64,000 nt of DNA, from the NCBI GenBank assembly GCA_019119395.1, contig DWXC01000033.1, forward strand, positions 49,854 through 113,853, read 5' to 3'. The first letter of the stretch is position 1; each line of letters begins with the position of its first letter. This document shows, piece by piece, positions 1 to 8,216 of this stretch. Under the pieces are notes generated by a model that saw only the letters and a list, made by a program, of their open reading frames with translations, was not told the origin of the DNA and made no database searches. Position numbers and translations under genes: made by a program. This DNA comes from Candidatus Borkfalkia stercoripullorum. Its GTDB lineage: Bacteria; Bacillota; Clostridia; Christensenellales; Borkfalkiaceae.

Positions 1-62
1 TCTACAAGGGCGGCGAGCACAACCACGAGGCGCAGAAGCCCGAAGTGCTGAAATTATTTTAA
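1..62 (+). CDS. rplM: 50S ribosomal protein L13, C-terminal end (partial)
   Basis: Only the last 19 codons and the TAA stop are inside the window. The peptide ends YKGGEHNHEAQKPEVLKLF, which matches the usual L13 C-terminus (tyrosine-x-Gly-x-Glu-His, then a Q-K/Q-P-E-V motif). The frame runs from base 3. It is followed after 12 bases by rpsI, the near-universal rplM-rpsI order. The product is a component of the large ribosomal subunit. Confidence 0.93.
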   Translation, partial: YKGGEHNHEAQKPEVLKLF

Positions 63-74
63 TGAGGTGAGACT

Positions 75-488
75 ATGGCAAAAGCGAATTTGAAAAAGAA
101 GTTGCAGTTCTGGGGAACGGGCAGAAGGAAAAAAGCGATCGCCCGCGTCCGCCTCATTCCCGCAGGTTCGGGCACCATCGTCATCAACGACCGCGCGCTC
201 GAAGATTACTTCCCGCAGGGCACTTTGCAGTACATCGTCAAACAGCCCGTCGTGCTCACGGGCACGGAAGCCGCTTACGACATCGTCGTAAACGTCTGCG
301 GCGGCGGTTATACGGGCCAGGCGGGCGCGATCCGTCACGGCATCGCCCGCGCGCTCATCCAGGCGCAGCCCGAACTTCGCCCCGCGCTCAAAAAAGAGGG
401 CTTCCTTACGAGAGACCCGAGAAGCAAGGAAAGAAAGAAGTACGGCTTGAAGAAAGCCCGTCGCGCTCCTCAGTTCTCGAAGAGGTAA
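75..488 (+). CDS. rpsI: 30S ribosomal protein S9
   Basis: The 137-residue product has the S9 hallmarks: a [14 protein letters not shown] segment near residues 15-28, the [19 protein letters not shown] core near residues 75-94, and the conserved C-terminal SKR tripeptide that reaches the ribosomal P site. The start ATG is preceded by a GAGGTGAG ribosome binding site. It follows rplM at 12 bases, so the two are cotranscribed. A strong rho-independent terminator lies 33 bases after the stop. Length is normal for the family plus a short N-terminal extension ([12 protein letters not shown]). Confidence 0.97.
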   Translation: MAKANLKKKLQFWGTGRRKKAIARVRLIPAGSGTIVINDRALEDYFPQGTLQYIVKQPVVLTGTEAAYDIVVNVCGGGYTGQAGAIRHGIARALIQAQPELRPALKKEGFLTRDPRSKERKKYGLKKARRAPQFSKR

Positions 489-520
489 TCTTTCCGCCGG
501 GCGGAACATCAAAACACAGA

Positions 521-551
521 AAAACGCCGCGCAGTCCGTGCGCGGCGTTTT
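521..551 (+). terminator. rho-independent terminator of rplM-rpsI
   Basis: Perfect 12-bp inverted repeat (521-532 and 540-551) with a 7-base loop, A-rich on the left arm and ending in TTTT on the right. It sits just after rpsI. Confidence 0.85.
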
Positions 552-636
552 GAATAAGTCCGGCTTGTCCGTTCGTGCGGGGATCCCCGTGCGCGGCCGA
601 GCCCGAAAGAGGAGCGGCGCAAACCGGGAACGGGTT

Positions 637-870
637 TTACGTTTTGTTTTTCCGGTCGATCCCGCGGGAAATGCGCTCGTGCCGCTCCAGGATCTGCGTG
701 CAGCGGGCGGCGCGCTGTTCGGCGGTAAAGATGCCGTTCGGCCGCTGCGGTGTTTCGGGCCTTTGTTCTGAGGAAAGTTCGGCCGCGCCGCCGTTTTCGC
801 CCGGTTGTTTTTGCTCCCCCGCGAAAGAGGTGAGCGCGGAGATCAGGTTAAAGATACCGAATTTTTCCAT
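637..870 (-). CDS. small hypothetical protein
   Basis: A 77-residue open frame starting MEKFGIFNLISALTSFAGEQ. The start at 870 is preferred to an in-frame ATG at 888 because an AGAGG sequence lies about 9 bases before it. The N-terminus is short and hydrophobic or amphipathic. The middle is rich in Glu, Gln and Pro, and the end is basic (RISRGIDRKNKT). I recognise no domain. It lies convergent to rpsI and is separated from it by the rpsI terminator. It could be a small spore or membrane-associated protein, but nothing in the sequence proves that. The reverse strand also has open frames, so this is a moderate call. Confidence 0.5.
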   Translation of the reverse strand: MEKFGIFNLISALTSFAGEQKQPGENGGAAELSSEQRPETPQRPNGIFTAEQRAARCTQILERHERISRGIDRKNKT

Positions 871-995
871 ACTCTGATACCTCTGCAACAGTTACGGATT
901 TTCCGCGCCGTACGGCGCGCTGCCCGTTTTCTTTAAAAAACGGGCAAAAGTCGGGCTGTATGTCAAAATTTTCACGTGAATTTAATTTTTTTTGT

Positions 996-1024
996 TTGCT
1001 TATACGGCTTTTTTGGTGTATAAT
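996..1024 (+). promoter_or_regulatory. sigma-A-type promoter of the lipoprotein gene
   Basis: TTGCTT at 996-1001, a 17-bp spacer, and a perfect TATAAT at 1019-1024. The leader of about 100 bases contains a GCGCGC hairpin near 1064-1082. Confidence 0.75.
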
Positions 1025-1129
1025 GAAAAAGTATCGTATATACGGCGGCCGATGATAGGGGGCCGCGCGCTTATGCGCGCTCTTGTGCGGCACGCTTTTC
1101 AAAAGGCTTAAAAAGGAGTCATTGCTTTT

Positions 1130-3226
1130 ATGCTGAAAAAAGGCAGAAAAATTTTGATCGTACTCATGGCGCTCGTCATGGCGGTCGCGGTGTTCGCCGC
1201 TTGCGGCAGGGACTATTCTTCCGATCCGCTCACGCCCGATGCGACGACGGGCCGGGTTTCGTCCAACGGCGGGTTCGTCGTGGAAACGGGAGACTATATC
1301 TACTTCGTCAACGGCGTGGAAGAATATACCGCGGACAATACGTACGGCACGCCCGTCAAGGGATCGCTGATGCGCATCTCCAAGAGCGACCTTGCCGCGG
1401 GGGAATATGATTCCGCGGAGATCGTCGTTCCGCAGCTGCTCGTTTCGCAGGATTACACTTCGGGCTTCTACATTTACGGCGACAGGGTGTATTACGCTTC
1501 GCCTACGACCGCCCGCAACCCCGACGGCGACGTGGAGAATTCGTATATCGATTTCAAGAGCTCCGCGCTGGACGGCTCTTCCACGATGAGCGGTTACTAC
1601 GTCCGCATGAGCGACAACTCCACCGTTTACCGCTATGTGCAGGATGAAAAAGGGGTCGTTTATCTGCTCTATGTGGACTCTTCCAATACCGAGATCCACG
1701 CGTACAACACTTCCACGGACGAGAATATCACGCTCGTGAAAGGGTATCAGAGCTATCTCTTCAATTCCGACGACCCGACCGACCCCGAATTCTATTATAC
1801 GATGTCGGTCTATTCCAACTACGGTTATAACGAATCCAATCCTTCTACCGAGCCTTATCAGCAGGTTTACAGGGCGAGCGCGTTCGCCACGGGCACGCAG
1901 TACCCCGATATGGATCTTTCCGAAAACTATACCGACAAGGATACGGGGGAAGTGCTGGAATACATCAACTGCGGCACGCTCATCCTCGACGGTATCGGCA
2001 GGGCGAACCAGGCCACACCGTTCAACCACGACGTGGAAGGCACGCAGGCAACGGATTCCTATTATGCGAACGCGAACGGCGTGACCTACACCCTCGTCAA
2101 GTATACGGAGGACGGGCTCTATTACACCAACAGCGAAAGCAAGTCTACGTTTTTGTATCTGCTTCCGGGCGAAGACCTGAACGCCGCGATTTCCGCAGGC
2201 ACGTGGAATTCCGTCACCGGCAACGCGAACGGCGGCGCGGGCGACGTCAACGAGCGGGTCGCGATCGGAACGGGCGAAGCGAGCGCGTCCGCGCTCTTCT
2301 ATAAGGAAGGGGATACCCTGTACTATATTTATGCGAGCGGTACGAATATCGTGCGCGTGGCGGTAGACGCAAGCGCCGCGTCTTATAAGGGCGAAGAGGT
2401 CTACATCGCGCGCAACCTCTCTTCCTCATCTTCTTCCGACGACAGCAGCTCCGACTCGTCTTCGACGAGCGCGACCCTTCTGTTCATCGACGGCGACTAT
2501 CTCTATTTCACCCAGTCCGACAACGGTATTTACAGGGTCAACTGCAAGGGCGATCGGGAAGATTACCTCAATATCGGAAGGAGCGAAGAGTATACGGTCA
2601 CCCGCTACCTTGAGATCGCGTATTCTTCGGGCTGGTACACGCCCGAGATCGTAGGGGGGTATCTGTTCTTCCCCAACGGCGGAAGCTATGCGGAAAATTA
2701 CGTTTACGTCATGGCAAACCCCGCGACCAACGCGGAGCTGAAAGCCCTCAACGAAAAGTATACGGACGTGCAGGACGTTCTTGCCGATATTTCCGAAACG
2801 TATGCCGACGCGGGCAACGCGGCAACCTATTATTATTACACGCAGGACGCCGATATCCTCGCCGATGCGGATTATACCGAAAATTATACGGCGGAAGAGA
2901 AAGAAGTGTTCGACGCTTTCGTGAAATGCGAAGCATACGCCAACGCGTTCGACGCGTCCGTCCTCAAAGACGGCGAAGACGCATGGAATTATCAGAGCTA
3001 CTTCTTCAACGCGGTCGGCAAAGTGTCCGACGACGATGCGGAAACCATTGCGGACAGCCTGAAAACCGATCTTCTCGTCGCGGACGAAGAGGATACTTCC
3101 GAAGGCGGCTGGACGTGGCAGTGGGCGGCGCTGTTCGTTCCGATCGGCGTTGTGGTCGTCGCGGGTGTCGTCGTTGCGGTCGTGCTTGTCAAGAAGAAAA
3201 AAGCAAAGCGCGGCTTTACAAAATAA
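1130..3226 (+). CDS. large surface lipoprotein with C-terminal membrane anchor
   Basis: A 698-residue protein. The N-terminus is a lipoprotein signal peptide (KK, hydrophobic core, FAAC with the lipidated Cys at residue 25). The extracellular part is rich in Tyr, Ser, Asp and Gly, with repeated short segments such as GDYIYFVNG, GDRVYYAS, GDTLYYIY and GDYLYFTQ. This pattern is typical of beta-propeller or DUF5050-like repeat proteins. A Ser/Asp linker lies near residues 430-447. The C-terminus is unusual: a single predicted membrane helix (about 665-687) followed by KKKKAKRGFTK, so the protein may be anchored at both ends. AAGGAG precedes the ATG by 12 bases. It appears monocistronic. The ligand is unknown. 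Confidence 0.85.
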   Translation: MLKKGRKILIVLMALVMAVAVFAACGRDYSSDPLTPDATTGRVSSNGGFVVETGDYIYFVNGVEEYTADNTYGTPVKGSLMRISKSDLAAGEYDSAEIVVPQLLVSQDYTSGFYIYGDRVYYASPTTARNPDGDVENSYIDFKSSALDGSSTMSGYYVRMSDNSTVYRYVQDEKGVVYLLYVDSSNTEIHAYNTSTDENITLVKGYQSYLFNSDDPTDPEFYYTMSVYSNYGYNESNPSTEPYQQVYRASAFATGTQYPDMDLSENYTDKDTGEVLEYINCGTLILDGIGRANQATPFNHDVEGTQATDSYYANANGVTYTLVKYTEDGLYYTNSESKSTFLYLLPGEDLNAAISAGTWNSVTGNANGGAGDVNERVAIGTGEASASALFYKEGDTLYYIYASGTNIVRVAVDASAASYKGEEVYIARNLSSSSSSDDSSSDSSSTSATLLFIDGDYLYFTQSDNGIYRVNCKGDREDYLNIGRSEEYTVTRYLEIAYSSGWYTPEIVGGYLFFPNGGSYAENYVYVMANPATNAELKALNEKYTDVQDVLADISETYADAGNAATYYYYTQDADILADADYTENYTAEEKEVFDAFVKCEAYANAFDASVLKDGEDAWNYQSYFFNAVGKVSDDDAETIADSLKTDLLVADEEDTSEGGWTWQWAALFVPIGVVVVAGVVVAVVLVKKKKAKRGFTK

Positions 3227-3233
3227 AAAAGCC

Positions 3234-3268
3234 GAAAGGGCGGGACGATTTCCCGTCCTTTTTGTTTT
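3234..3268 (+). terminator. terminator after the lipoprotein gene
   Basis: An imperfect hairpin of the form AAAGG..GGG, loop, CCC..CCTTTTT, followed by TTTTTG. It lies a few bases after the stop codon at 3226. Confidence 0.7.
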
Positions 3269-3334
3269 GTCCGCGGGAAATTATAAAAAATCGGAGAAAA
3301 GCATAAAAAAGCCAAAAAAATCCGCTGAAAATCC

Positions 3335-3363
3335 TTTACAAACATGAAAAAACTATGTATAAT
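3335..3363 (+). promoter_or_regulatory. promoter(s) of the zinc-ribbon gene
   Basis: TTTACA at 3335-3340, 17-bp spacer, TATAAT at 3358-3363. A second weaker candidate, TTGCAC (3409-3414), 16 bp, TAATAT (3431-3436), lies closer to the gene. Confidence 0.7.
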
Positions 3364-3472
3364 CTATCGATGAAAAAATGCGGGAAAACGGCGGTATTTT
3401 TTCGGAAATTGCACATAGTATTCCCCGTGATAATATTATTGTAATGTGCGGGATAGGGAGGGAAATTCCTGT

Positions 3473-3973
<501 letters not shown>

Positions 3974-3991
3974 TTCGGTTGCCGCAAGGAC

Positions 3992-4026
3992 AGGGAAGCC
4001 CTTATTTTTAAGGGCTTCCTTTTTTT
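3992..4026 (+). terminator. terminator of the zinc-ribbon gene
   Basis: Arms GGAAGCCCTT (3994-4003) and AAGGGCTTCC (4010-4019), followed by seven T residues. Confidence 0.88.
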
Positions 4027-4117
4027 CGATATTTCCGTTTTTTACCGGCTGCGTCCCGTGAAAAGGGCGTTCCCCATGCTCGGCGTTCCGCGCCCGCAAA
4101 CGCACGCGTAAAGCGAA

Positions 4118-4148
4118 AAGCTCCCCGCGGAGAATCCGCGGGGAGCTT
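4118..4148 (-). terminator. terminator of veg
   Basis: Perfect 13-bp inverted repeat (4118-4130 and 4136-4148) with a 5-base loop. It lies just downstream of veg on the minus strand and is followed by TTTTCGCTTT in that direction. Confidence 0.75.
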
Positions 4149-4156
4149 GCCTTATG

Positions 4157-4408
4157 TCACGCTTTTTTAGCCAGTTCCCTGACTTTTACGCTGCCGCAAA
4201 GCACCTCTGCGTAGGCATACGCCGTTTTGCCGCGGTAATCGGCGTCGTAGGGCTGTACGGTGAAGAGCGCGGGATACACGCCCGAAAGCCTGCCCGTAAA
4301 GCTGACGATCTTGTTTCGCCCCAGGTTCACGCGCACGGCAACGTCCTTTTCGTAATATTTTTTGATTTCGTCTTTTATCGCCTGTATGTTCTGCGTCGGT
4401 CTGATCAT
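4157..4408 (-). CDS. veg: Veg family protein
   Basis: An 83-residue product (MIRPTQNIQAIKDEIKKYYE...) with the Veg/PF06257 pattern: a helical N-terminus, a basic strand (VNLGRNKI), then GxLSGVYPALFTVQ and a SYxYAEVL-like segment (TAYAYAEVL) followed by VKV. Veg is a small conserved Firmicutes protein linked to spore germination and biofilm matrix regulation in Bacillus. The frame stays open far upstream of this ATG, but that portion overlaps the real gene on the other strand. Divergent neighbours SPOCS-LysM and ispE reproduce the classic veg-ispE neighbourhood, which supports the call. A GGGG stretch lies 12 bases before the start. Confidence 0.9.
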   Translation of the reverse strand: MIRPTQNIQAIKDEIKKYYEKDVAVRVNLGRNKIVSFTGRLSGVYPALFTVQPYDADYRGKTAYAYAEVLCGSVKVRELAKKA

Positions 4409-4470
4409 GCCCCTATTATTCCCCGAACGGCAAAAAATATACCGGGCCGCAAAATGCGACGTTTTTCGCA

Positions 4471-4500
4471 GGCATACCGCTCCTTTGCCGCGCATACAAT
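4471..4500 (+). promoter_or_regulatory. possible sporulation (sigma-E/K-like) promoter
   Basis: CATACAAT at 4493-4500 matches the -10 of mother-cell sigma-E promoters. GGCATACC at 4471-4478 lies 14 bp upstream as a partial -35. No good sigma-A promoter was seen here. The match is by eye. Confidence 0.45.
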
Positions 4501-4531
4501 AAGAGAGAACAAAAAAGCAAGGAGCAAAAAA

Positions 4532-6043
4532 ATGTCTGTTTCGGGAAATTACGATAAAGTCAGCTATATCGCTTCGGGCAAAAGCGTCCGCGCGCAGTCC
4601 ATTGTAGAGTGCCGCCTGAACGATTGGGGGGAGAACAGGGTGCTCGCGGTCAGCGCGCGCGCCGTGTCCGTCGGGGCGGAGACGCTTTCGGGCGAAGTGC
4701 GTTACGGGGGAAGGCTGTATTTCACCGTGCTCGCCTGCACGCCCGACGGCAGTATCGTCAGCGGCGAGAGGGGTGCGGAATTTTCTCACCGGGCGGAATG
4801 CGAGAGCGCCGCGCCCGCGCAGACGGCGGACGTAACGCTCACCGTCGAAAAGGTGGAAATGCGGCGGGACGGCAGGGCGCTCGTTCTTTCCGCGATCGTT
4901 TCGGCCGACGTCTCGCTTTTCGTTCCCGCGGAGATCTCGTATCTTTCGGGCGGAGACGGCGTCGTGTGCGATTTCCGCCCCGTCCGTCTCCTGCAGGTCG
5001 CCGCCTGCCGCGGCGAGGCGGAGATCGAGGAGGAGTTCGATACCGATTACGTGGGAGACGTGCTCGCGCACAGCGAAACGGCTTTCGTCAACCGCGTCAC
5101 CGCGTCCGCGGGGTCTGTCGAAGTTTCGGGAGAGATCAACCTCGGCATTTTGGCCAAGCGCGAGGGGGAAAGCGACACGGTGTCTTTCGAGCGGCTCATC
5201 CCGTTCCGCGCCGAGATCCCCTGCGACGAAGCGTTTTCGGGCTGCGGGTGTACGGCGGAAGCGTGCGTGCGCGAGGTGAATATTTCCGCCGCTTGCGACG
5301 AAGATAAAAACCGCTGCCGCGTTGCGGCGGAATTCACGCTGGCGCTTACGGGCAGGGTCTACCGCGGAGAGAGCGTCCACATGAGCGCAGACGCGTTCTG
5401 CCCCGGGTTTGAAAGCAGTCTCGAACGCGCGGAGATCGTGTCCCGCGAGCCCGTCGCGGCGTTTTCGGCAACGGAGCGCGTTTCGGGCACGGCGGCGATC
5501 TCCGAGCCGGTCGATTTTGCCTGTACCCTGCAATCGGTCGCGTTCGGCGGATGCCTGGCGGCGGCGGCCGTTTCCGACGGCGAAGTGAACGTCGAGGGCG
5601 TCGTTTCCGCTTACATACTCATGAAGGACGGCGAAGGCAACCCGAAAAGCTGCGAGGCCAGCCTGCCGTTTTCCTTCCCCGTCAAGTGCGACCGCGCCAA
5701 AAAGGGGCAGTCCGCAAACGTTTCCGCGCTCGCCTGCGGCATTTCCGCAAGGCAGAAAAAGGAGGGGGAGCTGGAAGCGGAATGCGCGTTGAAACTGTAC
5801 ATAACGCTGTTCGAATGCCAGAGTTCCTCCGCGGTCACCCGCATCGAGGCGGGCGACGCCGTGCCCGAATGCGACGCTGCGGTCAGCGTATACATCCCCT
5901 GCGCGGGAGACGGCCTTTGGGATATCGCCAAAAGGCTGAAGCGCTCGCCCGAAGAGGTGCGCCGCACGAACGCATCCCTCGAATTCCCTCTGGGCGGCGG
6001 CGAGCGCATCGTCGTATACCGGAGAAAAGAGATCGGATTCTGA
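4532..6043 (+). CDS. SPOCS (DUF3794) and LysM domain spore protein
   Basis: A 503-residue protein made of repeated beta-rich SPOCS/DUF3794 units. Examples are the VEKVEMRRDGRALVLSAIV-type strands near 105-130 and repeats near 175-260 and 330-440. It ends in a LysM-like module (about 453-500: YIPCAGDGLWDIAKRL, then GERIVVYR). Such proteins are typically spore-coat or morphogenetic factors, related to the SpoVID/SafA group. The start has AAGGAG 7 bases upstream. Its place between veg and ispE is conserved in many Clostridia. A sigma-E-like promoter lies just upstream. The substrate of the LysM is presumed to be cortex peptidoglycan. Confidence 0.88.
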   Translation: MSVSGNYDKVSYIASGKSVRAQSIVECRLNDWGENRVLAVSARAVSVGAETLSGEVRYGGRLYFTVLACTPDGSIVSGERGAEFSHRAECESAAPAQTADVTLTVEKVEMRRDGRALVLSAIVSADVSLFVPAEISYLSGGDGVVCDFRPVRLLQVAACRGEAEIEEEFDTDYVGDVLAHSETAFVNRVTASAGSVEVSGEINLGILAKREGESDTVSFERLIPFRAEIPCDEAFSGCGCTAEACVREVNISAACDEDKNRCRVAAEFTLALTGRVYRGESVHMSADAFCPGFESSLERAEIVSREPVAAFSATERVSGTAAISEPVDFACTLQSVAFGGCLAAAAVSDGEVNVEGVVSAYILMKDGEGNPKSCEASLPFSFPVKCDRAKKGQSANVSALACGISARQKKEGELEAECALKLYITLFECQSSSAVTRIEAGDAVPECDAAVSVYIPCAGDGLWDIAKRLKRSPEEVRRTNASLEFPLGGGERIVVYRRKEIGF

Positions 6044-6093
6044 TTTTACGTTGTTTTCTGCCGCCGCGCTTTTTTAAACGCGCGGCGCATGGC

Positions 6094-6122
6094 AAACGCC
6101 GCATCCGTGCGGCGTTTTTTCT
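6094..6122 (+). terminator. terminator of the SPOCS-LysM gene
   Basis: Arms AAACGCCGCA (6094-6103) and TGCGGCGTTT (6108-6117) with a 4-base loop and a T-rich tail. Confidence 0.88.
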
Positions 6123-6163
6123 TTCCGAAATATGAGCATTTGGCGAAATTTACGTTTGCAATG

Positions 6164-6192
6164 TTTACATTCCGTTGCGGTTATGATATAAT
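6164..6192 (+). promoter_or_regulatory. promoter of ispE
   Basis: TTTACA at 6164-6169, 17-bp spacer, TATAAT at 6187-6192. Confidence 0.8.
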
Positions 6193-6225
6193 ATTAAGGA
6201 ATATTTGCGTGCAGAGGGGAAGGGC

Positions 6226-7158
6226 GTGTTCGCAACCAAGGTCAGAAGTTACGCAAAAGTCAATCTTTCGCTGAACATCCTCGGCGTTTCGGGCGGCTAT
6301 CATATGATCGACAGCGTCGCCGCGAGCGTGGATATCTGGGACACGGTATGCGCGAAACCCCGTTCGGACGGGCTTATAAACGTCTATATGCACGGGCTGG
6401 GCAGCGAAAGCATCCCGCCGGAAAAGAACAACGCCGTCAAGGCGGGCGAGGCGTTCGTCTCCGCGTTCGGCACGAAGGGCGCGGATATCGAAATTTATAA
6501 GGACATCCCGATCGGCGCGGGGCTGGGCGGTTCGTCCGCGGACGCGGCGGGCGTGCTCAACGCCCTCGCAAAGCTGTACAAGGTCAAAGACCGCGCCGCA
6601 ATCAAAGCGCTCGCCGATACGCTCGGCAGCGATACGGCTTATATGCTCGCAGGCGGGTTTGCCCGCATGCAGGGCAGGGGCGATAAGGTCACCCCGCTCA
6701 TATGCCCGCGGACGCTGCACATGCTGTTGTTCGCCCCGAGCGAAGGCGTTTCGTCGGGGGAGTGTTACCGCGAATACGACCGATGCCCCGACGCGCCGCG
6801 CTCCGACAGCCAAAACATGGCCGAGGCGCTCGCTTCGGGCGATTTTCCCGCGGTCGCGAGGAACGTTTACAACGCGCTGGGCGCGCCCGCCGCACGGCTT
6901 TCGGGCGCGGTCGGGGAAGCGCTGGAAGCGGCAAAATCTTTCAGCCCTTCCGCCTGCGCGGTGACGGGTTCGGGCAGCGGCGTTTTCGCCCTGTTCGAGA
7001 GCGAAGAACTCTGCCGCTGGGCAAAGAGCCGTTATAAAGGAAAGATCCGTACCCGCATTATAAAAACGGTTCTGCCCAAAGAAGCAAAAATCAGCCGCCT
7101 TTCGAGCCCCTTCGCCCTTACCGAAGAGGAGATCGAAAACGCAGAGGGCGAACGATAA
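6226..7158 (+). CDS. ispE: 4-diphosphocytidyl-2-C-methyl-D-erythritol kinase
   Basis: A 310-residue GHMP kinase of the MEP isoprenoid pathway; it phosphorylates CDP-ME at the 2-hydroxyl with ATP. Seen: SYAKVNLSLNI near the N-terminus, the ATP-binding loop PIGAGLGGSSADAAG (about 95-109), and the C-terminal glycine loop AVTGSGSGVFALF. The GTG at 6226 is chosen because GAGGGGA lies at good spacing and the product then starts close to the conserved K-x-YAK motif; a TTG at 6205 is possible but its RBS is too close. The normal DGYHEI-like motif reads GGYHMI here. It is the first gene of a two-gene operon. Confidence 0.93.
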   Translation: MFATKVRSYAKVNLSLNILGVSGGYHMIDSVAASVDIWDTVCAKPRSDGLINVYMHGLGSESIPPEKNNAVKAGEAFVSAFGTKGADIEIYKDIPIGAGLGGSSADAAGVLNALAKLYKVKDRAAIKALADTLGSDTAYMLAGGFARMQGRGDKVTPLICPRTLHMLLFAPSEGVSSGECYREYDRCPDAPRSDSQNMAEALASGDFPAVARNVYNALGAPAARLSGAVGEALEAAKSFSPSACAVTGSGSGVFALFESEELCRWAKSRYKGKIRTRIIKTVLPKEAKISRLSSPFALTEEEIENAEGER

Positions 7159-7173
7159 AGGAGACATTCATTT

Positions 7174-8070
7174 ATGGAAGAAAGGAATCTCGAACTGGAC
7201 GACGACGGGAAGATCAAACTGAAAAAGAACGGCGAAGATTTTCTCTCCGATGCCGCCGTGCCGGAAGATGCGGACGACATCGTCATCGAAGTGCCCGACT
7301 TCGAGGGCTTCCGCGAAGAGAACGGCAGGGTCGGGCTTTCAGACGAAGAACTGGCAGCCAAGGCGCAGGAGCGCGAAGAGCGCACCGCCGCGCGCAAGGG
7401 AACGGCGGAAAAACTGCTCGAAGAGGCGGACTCTCTGTTTGAAGCGGGCGACCTGATCGGCGCGGGGGAAAAATATCTCGACAGCGCCGCCGAATACGCG
7501 GCGGATTGGCGGCCTTGGTTCGGCGTCGTGCGGGTGCAGACCAAAGATTTTACCGATTTTTCCGAAATATACGACTGTCAGAACGCATACGACCGCGCAC
7601 TGCGCCGCATGGGCGAAAAAGAGCGCGCTTCCCTTGCCGAAAAATACGTGCCTTCTATGGAAAGCATCGTATCGGAAAGCGAGGAAAAAGCGGACGCGTT
7701 GGAACAAGAGGATGCGGCGATTCGCGAGGCGAAGCTGCCTGCGGCACATGCGGAATTTAAGGCGCTCGGCGTCAGGCTCATCGTGTTTGCGGCTCTCTTT
7801 GCTGTATTTACGGTCGTCTGTGCCGTCACCGCGACGCTGATCGGCAGGGTGCGCAGCGCCCTGATCCTGATCCCGCCGATCGCATGCGGGGTCATCGCCG
7901 TCGCCTGCCTGTTTATTGCGGCGGTATACCTGAAAAAATTTCTGGCGGCGCGGTCGGCATACCGCGCGGCGCAGCTCCCGCTTACCAGTCCCGCGGGCAG
8001 GGAATGCGCCAAATTGAGAGAATATGCCGAGCTCGTGCAGTCGGTCATAGACGACTTTCAAAAGGCATGA
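7174..8070 (+). CDS. TPR-like membrane protein of unknown function
   Basis: A 298-residue protein with a charged acidic N-terminus and a helical middle resembling one or two TPR units (ADSLFEAGDLIGAGEKYLDS near residues 90-115). A Glu/Ala-rich coiled segment follows (about 160-190), then two predicted membrane helices (about 198-222 and 230-253) and a cytoplasmic tail. AAAGGAGA precedes the ATG, 15 bases after ispE stops, so it is cotranscribed with ispE. No catalytic motif is visible. It may be a scaffold at the membrane. Confidence 0.8.
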   Translation: MEERNLELDDDGKIKLKKNGEDFLSDAAVPEDADDIVIEVPDFEGFREENGRVGLSDEELAAKAQEREERTAARKGTAEKLLEEADSLFEAGDLIGAGEKYLDSAAEYAADWRPWFGVVRVQTKDFTDFSEIYDCQNAYDRALRRMGEKERASLAEKYVPSMESIVSESEEKADALEQEDAAIREAKLPAAHAEFKALGVRLIVFAALFAVFTVVCAVTATLIGRVRSALILIPPIACGVIAVACLFIAAVYLKKFLAARSAYRAAQLPLTSPAGRECAKLREYAELVQSVIDDFQKA

Positions 8071-8075
8071 TTTTT

Positions 8076-8108
8076 GGGCGTCCTTATTTGCGGACGCCCG
8101 TTTTTTTT
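8076..8108 (+). terminator. terminator of the ispE operon
   Basis: Arms GGGCGTCC (8076-8083) and GGACGCCC (8092-8099), then G and eight T residues. Confidence 0.9.
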
Positions 8109-8152
8109 GGAAAGCATCGTAAAACTTCGGGGGACGGGATGCCGCTTTTTGG

Positions 8153-8181
8153 TTGCATTATAACTTTCCGCATAGTATAAT
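8153..8181 (+). promoter_or_regulatory. promoter of the GT2 gene
   Basis: TTGCAT at 8153-8158, 17-bp spacer, TATAAT at 8176-8181. Confidence 0.75.
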
Positions 8182-8216
8182 AAATTCGGGACTGTTTTTA
8201 CGGAAGAGGAGAGAAT

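Noticed and set aside
4409..5533. Upstream extension of the veg frame to 458 codons
   Set aside because: Only the last 83 codons match Veg; the rest lies antisense to the SPOCS-LysM gene.
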